Assembly (NCBI GenBank): GCA_902582605.1
Contig: CACHSP010000002.1
Span: 1-64,000, forward strand
DNA: 64,000 nucleotides
Direction of reading: 5' to 3'
Origin: an uncultured Pelagibacteraceae bacterium
Lineage (GTDB): Bacteria > Pseudomonadota > Alphaproteobacteria > Pelagibacterales > Pelagibacteraceae
How positions within the stretch are numbered: the first letter of the stretch is position 1; every line of letters starts with the position of its first letter. The notes below the pieces were generated by a model. That model had not been told where the DNA came from and did not search any database. It saw only the letters and a list, made by a program, of their open reading frames with translations. A program made the position numbers and the translations under genes. Positions 35,645-43,240 of this stretch are shown piece after piece.

Positions 35645-36513
35645 TTATTTAGAACTCTACCCGCAACTGTTTTAAGTTTATCTATAGTTTTTTTTGTTCT
35701 TTTTTCTGGTGCAGTAATAATAGCAACATCCAAGCAATTGTTTGTTGGATCTTTAGGATCAATATGATTTTCAAAATTTTCTATCAAATTTTTAATCATA
35801 TTTTTTGCTTTAGCCGCATTTCCTAAAAGAACTTTTATTACTTGTTGCACATCTACATTTTCATGATCTGGGTGCCAACAATCATAATCAGTTACCATTG
35901 AAACAGATGCATACCTTATTTCTGCTTCTCTTGCTAATTTAGCCTCTGGCATATTTGTCATACCAATTACATCAGCTTTCCACGATCTATAAAGATTGGA
36001 TTCAGCTAAAGTTGAAAATTGTGGTCCTTCCATTACTACATAAGTTCCGCCTCTTTGATATTCTATTTTTTCTTTCTTAATAGCTTCTTCACACGCATTC
36101 ATCAGACCATTTGATGTTGGATGAGCCATAGAAACATGGGCAACAATTTCCTCATCAAAAAAAGTTTTGTCCCTTGCAAAAGTTCTATCAATAAATTGAT
36201 CAACAATCACAAATTTACCTGGTGGTAAGTCTTCTTTTAAAGATCCAACCGCTGATATTGAAACAATGTCAGTAACACCTAATTGCTTTAATGCATCAAT
36301 GTTAGCCCGAAAATTTATTTTTGAGGGTGAAATAAAATGTCCTCTTCCATGTCTCGGTAAAAAATAAACCTCTTTATTTTTATATCTTGTCTTTAAAATT
36401 TGATCTGAAGGTTTCCCCCAGGGAGTTTGTAAATCAACTAACTCTCGATTTTCAAATTCTTCAACATCATATAAACCGCTTCCACCAATGATTGCTAATT
36501 TATTTATTGTCAT
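35641..36513 (-). CDS. mtnP: S-methyl-5'-thioadenosine phosphorylase
   Basis: Phosphorolysis of methylthioadenosine (the by-product of spermidine synthase) to adenine and methylthioribose 1-phosphate. The 290-residue protein shows IGGSGLYD, the phosphate loop PRHGRGH, VVMEGPQFST and GMTNMPEAKLAREAE of the MTAP type. It is first in the operon mtnP-mtnA-aldolase-AdoMetDC/SpdSyn and divergent from apt, which would recycle the adenine released. Confidence 0.94.
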   Translation of the reverse strand: MTINKLAIIGGSGLYDVEEFENRELVDLQTPWGKPSDQILKTRYKNKEVYFLPRHGRGHFISPSKINFRANIDALKQLGVTDIVSISAVGSLKEDLPPGKFVIVDQFIDRTFARDKTFFDEEIVAHVSMAHPTSNGLMNACEEAIKKEKIEYQRGGTYVVMEGPQFSTLAESNLYRSWKADVIGMTNMPEAKLAREAEIRYASVSMVTDYDCWHPDHENVDVQQVIKVLLGNAAKAKNMIKNLIENFENHIDPKDPTNNCLDVAIITAPEKRTKKTIDKLKTVAGRVLNK

Positions 36514-36555
36514 GTAAAAATTTTTTAATTAATTATTAATATATAATTTACTCTT

Positions 36556-37083
36556 ATGAATTTAAAAGATTTTATTAGATCAATTCCAGATTATCCAAAA
36601 AAAGGGATTTTATTTAGAGATATAACTACATTAATTAAAAATGAAAAAGCATTTTCTGAAACAATAAATCAGATAGTTGAGAGGAGTAAAAAAGTAAAAT
36701 TTGATAAAATTGCAGCCATTGAATCAAGGGGCTTTGTCTTTGCATCAGCAGTTTCATATGTATTAAAAAAACCATTTGTGATGCTTAGAAAGAAAAATAA
36801 GTTACCAGCTGATGTTCACTCAGTTGATTTTGAGCTTGAATATGGTACTGCAACTATAGAGGTGCATAAAGATTCTATTGATGAAAATGATAATGTTTTG
36901 ATAATTGATGATTTAATTGCAACTGGAGGCACTGCAGAGGCTGCGGCCAAGCTAGTTGAAATTTCTAAAGGAAAAGTTGCAGCTTTTATATTTGTAATTA
37001 ATTTGTTTGATTTAAATGGTACTGATAATCTTTTAAAAAAAGGTTATAAAGTCGAAAACTTAATTGAATTTCCCGGTCATTAA
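36556..37083 (+). CDS. apt: Adenine phosphoribosyltransferase
   Basis: Salvages adenine to AMP with PRPP. The 175-residue length is standard. IPDYPKKGILFRDITTLI at the N-terminus, AIESRGFVFA, the RKKNKLP loop and the PRPP-binding VLIIDDLIATGGTAEAA identify it. It is divergent from mtnP with 42 bp between starts, and the metabolic link is direct: MtnP makes adenine, Apt uses it. The next gene begins directly after its stop. Confidence 0.95.
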   Translation: MNLKDFIRSIPDYPKKGILFRDITTLIKNEKAFSETINQIVERSKKVKFDKIAAIESRGFVFASAVSYVLKKPFVMLRKKNKLPADVHSVDFELEYGTATIEVHKDSIDENDNVLIIDDLIATGGTAEAAAKLVEISKGKVAAFIFVINLFDLNGTDNLLKKGYKVENLIEFPGH

Positions 37084-37761
37084 ATGGAAAAATTATCCAA
37101 AATATCGAAATTATTAAATAAAATTTATTACAATATATTTGTAGAAAATTTTAAGGGTAAATTAGAATATAATTTTCCCTCAGATTATTATCGTTGGGAT
37201 TTAATTAAATATCTAATAAACAAATATAATTATATTGATTATTTAGAGATTGGCTGTGATCAAGATCAGTTATTTTCTAAAGTTGATATTCAAAATAAAG
37301 TTGGAGTTGATCCAGTCAGTGGTGGAAATTTAAGAAAAACAAGTGATGAATTTTTTAAAGCAAATAATAAAAATTTTGATTTGGTCTTTATTGATGGATT
37401 ACATACTTATGAGCAAGTCAAAAAAGATATAATAAATTCGTTAGATTGTTTAAAAGAGAATGGAGTAGTTTTAGTTCATGATTGTATGCCTGATTGTATG
37501 AGTAAACAAGCTGTTCCAAGATATAGAATGACTTGGAATGGTGATGTTTGGAAAGCAATAGTAGATTTAAGACATAATGGTGATTTAAATATTTATACTT
37601 GTGAAATAGATCAAGGAATTGGGATAATTAAAAAGGAAAAGAATACTTCAATTCTTAAAATTGATAAGAAAATCAAAGATCTAAAATTCAAAGATTATTA
37701 TGAAAATTTTAATAAATATTTACGAGTTATCAATATTAATGAATTTAAGAAAATGTTTTAA
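37084..37761 (+). CDS. Class I SAM-dependent methyltransferase (Methyltransf_24-like)
   Basis: A 225-residue predicted methyltransferase with IDYLEIGCDQDQLF as a degenerate motif I and FDLVFIDGLHTYEQVKKDI, related in style to the protein at 3396. It starts immediately after the apt stop codon, with no spacer. The surrounding epimerases and glycosyltransferases suggest that it modifies a surface glycan, but the substrate is unknown. The body between the motifs is unusually Lys/Asn-rich. Confidence 0.75.
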   Translation: MEKLSKISKLLNKIYYNIFVENFKGKLEYNFPSDYYRWDLIKYLINKYNYIDYLEIGCDQDQLFSKVDIQNKVGVDPVSGGNLRKTSDEFFKANNKNFDLVFIDGLHTYEQVKKDIINSLDCLKENGVVLVHDCMPDCMSKQAVPRYRMTWNGDVWKAIVDLRHNGDLNIYTCEIDQGIGIIKKEKNTSILKIDKKIKDLKFKDYYENFNKYLRVININEFKKMF

Positions 37762-37767
37762 ATGAAA

Positions 37768-38655
37768 TTAAGTATTATTATTTATAAATTCAGATATGTA
37801 ATTTCTTAAAGATATTTTTCCATAATGTTTATAAATTTTGTTAGTTAAATTCATTTTAGTAAGAGCTGAAGCATATCTTTCCCCGGGTCTTTTATCTAAA
37901 TATTTTATTTTGGAATTAAACATTTTGGCAACCTCTATTATCGAGTAAGAATTTTTACTTGTTATACTATAGTGTCTACAAAAATTTTTTTTCCAAGCAT
38001 TGTAACAAACCTCTACAGTGTCATCGATGTGAGTAAACCTTCTTGTTTGTGTACCTGGTTTGACAATTGTTAAAGGTTTTTTTTTAATAAATTGATCCTC
38101 AAATATTCCTATTACAGTCGACATTGGGCCTGTAGATATCTGGTTTGGTCCATAAACGTTGTAAAAATAAATAATTTCATACTTAAAATTGAACCACCTT
38201 TTTAAGTTTTCTAACAACTCTAAATTTTTTGCTTTTGTGAAAGAATAAGGTGATAAATTTTTATCTTGTCCTTTATTCCCTAAAGATGCAGAGGTTGCTG
38301 AATAGATTAGTTTTATTTTATGCTTTAAGCAAAAATTAAAAACTGCATTTGTACCTATTGAGTTTGAGTATATACAATCATTCATTCTTAAAAAGCTTTG
38401 ATAAATTCTCGCAAATTCACCAAAATGAAAAATAGATTTAATTTGTTTTGGGTATTTAATTAATTTAAAAATATTTGCAGTGCTACCTTTGATATATTTT
38501 ACTCGGGGATTTCGAATATGATTAGATTTTTTTCCAGATGTATAATTATCTAAACTTAAAATTTCATATTGTGTCTTTTTCAAAAGTAGTTTGATTAAAT
38601 TCGTTCCAACAAAACCAGCTCCACCAGTGATAAGAATTTTTTTATTTTTCTTCAT
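37768..38655 (-). CDS. NAD-dependent sugar epimerase/dehydratase (extended SDR)
   Basis: A 295-residue extended short-chain dehydrogenase acting on a nucleotide sugar. The Rossmann loop GGAGFVGTNL opens the protein. The catalytic YxxxK is in SPYSFTKAKNLELLENL, preceded by the serine segment YSATSASLGN. A UDP-glucose 4-epimerase-like C-terminal domain follows, with RRFTHIDDTVE. The exact reaction (epimerase, 4,6-dehydratase or decarboxylase) is not clear. It is the second gene after the glycosyltransferase at 38686. Confidence 0.85.
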   Translation of the reverse strand: MKKNKKILITGGAGFVGTNLIKLLLKKTQYEILSLDNYTSGKKSNHIRNPRVKYIKGSTANIFKLIKYPKQIKSIFHFGEFARIYQSFLRMNDCIYSNSIGTNAVFNFCLKHKIKLIYSATSASLGNKGQDKNLSPYSFTKAKNLELLENLKRWFNFKYEIIYFYNVYGPNQISTGPMSTVIGIFEDQFIKKKPLTIVKPGTQTRRFTHIDDTVEVCYNAWKKNFCRHYSITSKNSYSIIEVAKMFNSKIKYLDKRPGERYASALTKMNLTNKIYKHYGKISLRNYISEFINNNT

Positions 38656-38685
38656 TACTAATTCGAATATAACAGATTTAACAAA

Positions 38686-39522
38686 TTAATTTAATGTTGG
38701 TCTATACCATGATTTTTTTAATAAAACAGAATTAATAATACCCAAAAGTCTATGCTTATGTATTTCACTTTTGTATTTCTTAAAAAAAATGGAGTAAAAA
38801 ACAAACTTTAATAATGATGAAAAAAATTTCGGTAAAATTTTAATTAGAGCAATTATATAACCATTGTGTTTTTTATTAAAATAAAATGTTGACCACATCC
38901 AATGCCAGTTTCTAGACAACTCCATAGGTCTGTTTAATTCTGGCATATGTGAAGAGCCCCCAAAATGTCTTACTTTTATGGAAGGATCGATAAATATCTT
39001 TATATTCTTCAAACGCAACCTTTTACATAAATCTATTTCCTCCAAATAAAGAAAAAAATTGTCATCAAAAAAATTACACCCTTTCAAATTTTTCATATGA
39101 AAAAACATTGCAAAACCTTTAACATATTCAACTTCTTTTATGTCTAAGTCCTTAATGGCGTCAAAATTATCGTATCTTTCATCAACAGAAACTGGTGCTA
39201 AAATTCCAAAATCTAAGATTTGATTTGCTGTTACAAAAAAATTTTTAATACAATTTTTCTCTAAAACTACATCCGGATTTAAAATCAGAGCAAAATCAGT
39301 TTTTACCTTAGATAATGCAAGATTATTTCCACCTGAATAACCTAAATTTTCTGTCGGTAAAATGCAACTAACATTAGGATATTTTTGTTCTAAATCTAAT
39401 TTTAGAATTTGATCCATTGAATTTTCAATAATTATTATTGGAAACTTCTCATCTATTGATTTTATACATCTATGAAGTATGTCTCCACTTTTGAATGAAA
39501 CAATTACAATTGTTAGGTCCAT
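38686..39522 (-). CDS. Glycosyltransferase family 2 (rhamnosyltransferase-like)
   Basis: A 278-residue inverting GT-A glycosyltransferase. LTIVIVSFKSGDILHRCIKSI starts the nucleotide-binding domain, and LGYSGGNNLALSKVKTDFALILNPDVVLE includes the DxD-like NPDV metal site. FFLYLEEIDLCKRLR is the catalytic ED segment of the rhamnosyl/galactofuranosyl group. It probably elongates a surface polysaccharide. It is followed by the epimerase gene and is divergent from a 4,6-dehydratase-like gene. Confidence 0.87.
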   Translation of the reverse strand: MDLTIVIVSFKSGDILHRCIKSIDEKFPIIIIENSMDQILKLDLEQKYPNVSCILPTENLGYSGGNNLALSKVKTDFALILNPDVVLEKNCIKNFFVTANQILDFGILAPVSVDERYDNFDAIKDLDIKEVEYVKGFAMFFHMKNLKGCNFFDDNFFLYLEEIDLCKRLRLKNIKIFIDPSIKVRHFGGSSHMPELNRPMELSRNWHWMWSTFYFNKKHNGYIIALIKILPKFFSSLLKFVFYSIFFKKYKSEIHKHRLLGIINSVLLKKSWYRPTLN

Positions 39523-39576
39523 TTAAGATATTTAATATATTGTTACAGTTTTGAAAATACTATAGTTGTATCTTAT

Positions 39577-40614
39577 ATGAAAAAAAGAGTTTTAATTACT
39601 GGAGGAGCAGGTTTTATTGCCCATCACACTATCAAGCATATCCTAAATAATACTGATTGGGAAATCGTCTCCTTAGATAGGTTAGACTACTCAGGAAATT
39701 TAAATCGAATATCAGATATGATGACTGAAATTTCTGAGAAAGATAAAAAACGACTAAGAGTTGTTCATCATGATCTTCGAGCAGAGGTAAATGATATGTT
39801 GGCAGCTGATTTAGGAAAATTTAATTTCATTTTACACATGGCTGCATCTAGTCATGTTGATAGATCAATTACTGATCCTTTGACATTTGTATATGATAAT
39901 GTAGTTGCAACCTGCAACATATTAAATTTTGCAAAGAAAACTAAAAATTTAGAGCTATTTGTATATTTTAGTACTGATGAAGTTTTTGGTCCAGCACCAA
40001 ATAAAGTTAAATATAAAGAAAGAGAAAGATACAATTCTACTAATCCTTATAGTGCAACCAAAGCGGGTGGTGAAGAATTGGCAGTGGCTTTTGAAAATAG
40101 TTATCATATGCCAATTTTCATAACACATACAATGAACGTATTTGGTGAAAGACAACATCCTGAAAAATTTATTCCAAAATGTATCATTAGTGCAAGAGAT
40201 GGTTTGAATGTAGAAATTCATAGTAATAAAAATAAAACTAAAGCTGGGAGCAGGCATTATATTCATGCATCAGATGTAGCAGATGGATGTTTGTTCTTGA
40301 TTAAAAATCGTAAAAAAATAATTAAAAAAAATAAAATAGATTATGGTGGAGCGAAATGTCCAAAATTTAATTTGGTAGGTCCTATAGAATTAGATAATCT
40401 CGAACTAGCAAAATTAATCGCAAAGTCTGTTGGCAAAAAATTAAAATATAAAATGGTTGATTTTCATTCAAGTAGACCTGGTCATGATCTAAGATATGCT
40501 TTAAATGGTAATTTAATGAAAAAATTGGGATGGAAACCAAAAGTCTCCATAGAAGAAAGAATAGATCAAGTAGTTAACTGGACTTTAAAAAATAAAAGAT
40601 GGTTAAAAATTTAA
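39577..40614 (+). CDS. dTDP-glucose 4,6-dehydratase-like nucleotide-sugar dehydratase
   Basis: A 345-residue extended SDR closely resembling RfbB-type 4,6-dehydratases. The Rossmann motif is TGGAGFIAHHTIKHIL. Catalytic residues lie in YFSTDEVFG (Thr-Asp-Glu of the dehydratase active site) and YSATKAGGEEL (YxxxK). THTMNVFGERQHPEKFIPK and RHYIHASDVADG complete the pattern. It supplies 4-keto-6-deoxy sugars for surface glycans. The usual rfbACD partners are not here, so the sugar made is unknown. Confidence 0.87.
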   Translation: MKKRVLITGGAGFIAHHTIKHILNNTDWEIVSLDRLDYSGNLNRISDMMTEISEKDKKRLRVVHHDLRAEVNDMLAADLGKFNFILHMAASSHVDRSITDPLTFVYDNVVATCNILNFAKKTKNLELFVYFSTDEVFGPAPNKVKYKERERYNSTNPYSATKAGGEELAVAFENSYHMPIFITHTMNVFGERQHPEKFIPKCIISARDGLNVEIHSNKNKTKAGSRHYIHASDVADGCLFLIKNRKKIIKKNKIDYGGAKCPKFNLVGPIELDNLELAKLIAKSVGKKLKYKMVDFHSSRPGHDLRYALNGNLMKKLGWKPKVSIEERIDQVVNWTLKNKRWLKI

Positions 40615-40620
40615 CTCAAA

Positions 40621-40697
40621 TGGTAGCGGGAAGTGGGATCGAACCACTGACCTCGGGCTTATGAGTCCCGCGCTCTAACCAACTGAGCTACCCCGCC
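40621..40697 (-). tRNA. tRNA-Met (anticodon CAT), CCA encoded
   Basis: A complete cloverleaf on the minus strand, 77 nt, with the 5' end GGCGGGG at 40697 and an encoded 3' CCA at 40621. The D-arm (AGCTCAGTTGGTTAGAGC) and T-loop (GGTTCGATCC) are standard. The anticodon loop CTCATAA gives CAT, probably elongator Met; a lysidine-modified Ile2 tRNA has the same anticodon and cannot be strictly excluded. The 31-39 position appears as A-G instead of a pair, and the acceptor begins with a G-U pair. Confidence 0.93.
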
Positions 40698-40789
40698 TTT
40701 TGATGAGATTTATAATAGTTTAATAATTTGATTCAATATTTATTAATCAGGTAAAAGTTACAATTTACTGAAAATTTACTAATTTTTTC

Positions 40790-40996
40790 TTAAAAAATTA
40801 TTAAACCAAATAAAATCAACCCTGTAGAAGCAGCTGCTGAAAAATACAATTTTTTTCTGTTTTCATTTTTTTTATTAACTGCAATTCTGTTCAGAAGCAC
40901 GTTTATGTTGCTACTTTTTGATTGAGTTGATGGTAGATCTTTTTCAAGGTATTTAGCTATAAGCTTTTCTTTAACGTTAATACCTGAATTTTTCAT
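40790..40996 (-). CDS. Small tail-anchored membrane protein, unknown
   Basis: A 68-residue protein with a basic N-terminus and one C-terminal transmembrane helix (LYFSAAASTGLILFGLIIF). Its segment NVKEKLIAKYL is nearly the same as one near the start of the protein at 9850. The C-terminal half aligns with the next small protein at 41037 (INVLLNR and RKKLYFS against INILKSK and LKKNIFI). Those shared features support it being a real gene. Function unknown. Confidence 0.6.
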   Translation of the reverse strand: MKNSGINVKEKLIAKYLEKDLPSTQSKSSNINVLLNRIAVNKKNENRKKLYFSAAASTGLILFGLIIF

Positions 40997-41036
40997 ATCA
41001 TTATTTAATCACTTATAATAGATTTTTGCAAATTTG

Positions 41037-41258
41037 TTAGAAAGAAAGATAAATTCCAAAGGATCCAACACCGATTATCAGCAACGATAAAATGAAAATA
41101 TTTTTTTTGAGTTCCTTCGCTTCTGTTTCCTCCAGCTTTGATTTGAGAATGTTTATATCAACTCTTTTTTTTAGAGTTTTTAAAGGCTTTTCAGCAACAT
41201 CAACATCATTTGGGGTCTCGATGCTAGTATGTGTCTCTGCAAAGCCTTTATTACTCAT
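41037..41258 (-). CDS. Small tail-anchored membrane protein, unknown (paralogue)
   Basis: A 73-residue protein with a soluble, charged N-terminal part and a C-terminal hydrophobic helix (IFILSLLIIGVGSFGIYLSF). It is a diverged paralogue of the protein encoded 40 bp downstream (40790-40996), and the two are probably co-transcribed. There is no signal peptide, so the N-terminus is likely cytosolic. Function unknown. Confidence 0.6.
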   Translation of the reverse strand: MSNKGFAETHTSIETPNDVDVAEKPLKTLKKRVDINILKSKLEETEAKELKKNIFILSLLIIGVGSFGIYLSF

Positions 41259-41303
41259 TGTAGGATTAATACATTAAAATATCTGTCGAACAATTTTCCC
41301 GAA

Positions 41304-41350
41304 GTTCAATTTGGGTCACTATTAGATTGACATGTGTTCAATTTGGGTCA
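41304..41350. repeat. Two exact 15-bp direct repeats upstream of a wHTH gene
   Basis: GTTCAATTTGGGTCA occurs at 41304-41318 and again at 41336-41350, 32 bp apart (three helical turns), just in front of the double winged-helix gene. Same-face spacing is typical for cooperative protein binding, so this may be an autoregulatory operator. The similar TTTGGGGTCA lies directly before the ATG of the transporter at 42389, which could be chance. Confidence 0.55.
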
Positions 41351-41371
41351 ATATTCTCGAATTCAAATTTT

Positions 41372-42352
41372 ATGAATTTAGAACAAATCGATTTCAGTAA
41401 AACCTTAACCGACGATCAGGTTTATGAAAGTATAATGAATAACTACTCAGACTTAGCTAATGAGTGGATATCACATCAGTGGAATTGGATGAACAATGTG
41501 TACTGGGCTTTTAATGATCACTACAAATACATGATTATAATTTCACTTATAGAAAAAACACTGCAATTTTATGATCAAATGAATATTCAGCAATCGTATG
41601 AAGAATATTATTCTAAATCATATGTTCAAATAGATAAGTTTAGTATTACTGAACTATGTGAAAAATTAGATCTACCAAAAGAAACGATAAGAAGAAAAGT
41701 TTTAGAACTTGAGAAAGAAGGTGTTATTAAAAGAGATAAAAAAAAAATTGTTATTGATAGTAAAGCATTTACTTTTGTTAAACCTCAAAATCAAATTAAA
41801 CTTTCATCAAAATATATCTTATTAGTAGCTGAAGCTTTGCATAGAGATAAGCACTTTTCAAAAAAAGTTGATGTCAAGTTAATTGAAAGTTTAATCAAAA
41901 AAAAATTTACATTATGTTGGCGATGGTTTTATCGAATGCAAATACCATTAATAATTGGATATAACAAATTCATGCAAGATCTATGTACATTTCATGTCTG
42001 GGGAACTATTTGCATGAACCAATCATTGAATGTAACAAAAAATTTAAAAAATTCAGAAACAAAAAAATTACCATTAGATCATGGTGCTGCGAGTAAATTA
42101 CTGATTGATAATGTTGGCTCAACTTCAGGTATAAGCGCAATGTCAATTTCTGACATGACATTAATACCAAGAGCTACAGTAATAAGAAAATGCAAATATT
42201 TGATTAAAAATGATTTGATAAAAATTAATGAAAAAAAACAATACGTTTTATCCTCATTCAATTTTAAGAAAATTTTACCTTATCAAACTGAGGCTTTTAA
42301 GTTTAAAGCTAAATTTATACGCAAAGTTTTAAATCTTCTTGTAATTTCCTAA
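41372..42352 (+). CDS. Protein with two winged-helix DNA-binding segments
   Basis: A predicted transcription regulator of about 326 residues. The ATG at 41372 (MNLEQIDF) is chosen over an upstream TTG at 41327, because the TTG would place the 15-bp repeats inside the coding region. Two helix-turn-helix segments are seen: FSITELCEKLDLPKETIRRK with LEKEGVIKR, and SISDMTLIPRATVIRKCKYL with KNDLIKI. The Trp-rich N-terminal region (NEWISHQWNWMNNVYW) may sense a ligand or form a dimer. I do not recognise the family. Confidence 0.72.
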   Translation: MNLEQIDFSKTLTDDQVYESIMNNYSDLANEWISHQWNWMNNVYWAFNDHYKYMIIISLIEKTLQFYDQMNIQQSYEEYYSKSYVQIDKFSITELCEKLDLPKETIRRKVLELEKEGVIKRDKKKIVIDSKAFTFVKPQNQIKLSSKYILLVAEALHRDKHFSKKVDVKLIESLIKKKFTLCWRWFYRMQIPLIIGYNKFMQDLCTFHVWGTICMNQSLNVTKNLKNSETKKLPLDHGAASKLLIDNVGSTSGISAMSISDMTLIPRATVIRKCKYLIKNDLIKINEKKQYVLSSFNFKKILPYQTEAFKFKAKFIRKVLNLLVIS

Positions 42353-42388
42353 ATCTTTTATAACTTATCGTCCAATAACTTTGGGGTC

Positions 42389-43240
42389 ATGGAGATAGTA
42401 ACAAAAATAGCACCTATCATACTCGCATTAATAATGTTGGGTTTAGGTTTGGGATTAAAGATTGACGATTTTACGAGAATATTAAAAACTCCAAAGGATT
42501 TTTTTATAGGTTTTTTTTCTCAATTAATTATTCTTCCATTAGTTGCTTACTTATTAATTATTATTTTAAAAGTACCACCTGAAATAGCAATTGGAGTTAT
42601 GATTATCGCTGCTGCACCAGGCGGAGTGACATCTAATATATTAACAAAATTTGCTAACGGAGATGTTGCTTTATCTATTTCTTTAACAGCTGTAATCAGT
42701 TTAATTTCTATTATTACTGTTCCTCTTATAATTTTTACATCTGCTGATTTATTTGGAATTACAAATATTTCTCAAAATATTTCAATGATTGGTATAGCGC
42801 TAAAAATGTTTTTGGTTGTAACTGTTCCGGTAATCTTAGGGATGATTATAAGAAAATTTGCTGAAAATTTTGTAACCTCAAAAGCTGAAATATTTAACAA
42901 ACTTAATATCGTTTTTTTTATTATTTTTTTCATAGCAGCATTTTATGAAGAAAGGGAAAACTTTATTAATTTCTTTAAGCAAGCTGGCCTAATTGCTTTA
43001 GTTCTAAACATAACAATGATGGTTGTTGCTTTCTATCTTGCAAAATACTTTGCCTCTGGAATTGCTCAAAGGAAAGCTATTTCATTAGAGTGTGGTCTAC
43101 AAAATGGTACATTAGCCATATTTGTTTCAACTCAAATATTTGGTGCTGATATTTTATATGCAACTCCAACGGCTGCTTATGGATTAACAATGTATATAAC
43201 TGGATTTATATTTGTTTTTCTTCTTAAAAATAAAAATTAA
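42389..43240 (+). CDS. Bile acid:sodium symporter (BASS)-family transporter
   Basis: A 283-residue inner-membrane carrier with nine to ten hydrophobic segments. The conserved Na-binding block IIAAAPGGVTSNILTKFANGDVALSISLTAV and the second crossover segment AISLECGLQNGTLAIFVSTQIFG are clear family signatures. Bacterial members move organic anions such as pantoate, pyruvate or sulfonated compounds. It follows the winged-helix gene by 36 bp on the same strand, so the regulator may control it. Confidence 0.9.
   Translation: MEIVTKIAPIILALIMLGLGLGLKIDDFTRILKTPKDFFIGFFSQLIILPLVAYLLIIILKVPPEIAIGVMIIAAAPGGVTSNILTKFANGDVALSISLTAVISLISIITVPLIIFTSADLFGITNISQNISMIGIALKMFLVVTVPVILGMIIRKFAENFVTSKAEIFNKLNIVFFIIFFIAAFYEERENFINFFKQAGLIALVLNITMMVVAFYLAKYFASGIAQRKAISLECGLQNGTLAIFVSTQIFGADILYATPTAAYGLTMYITGFIFVFLLKNKN

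Noticed and set aside
41327-41371. TTG start for the winged-helix protein
   Set aside because: It would place the second 15-bp repeat inside the coding region and has no ribosome-binding site; the ATG at 41372 fits better.
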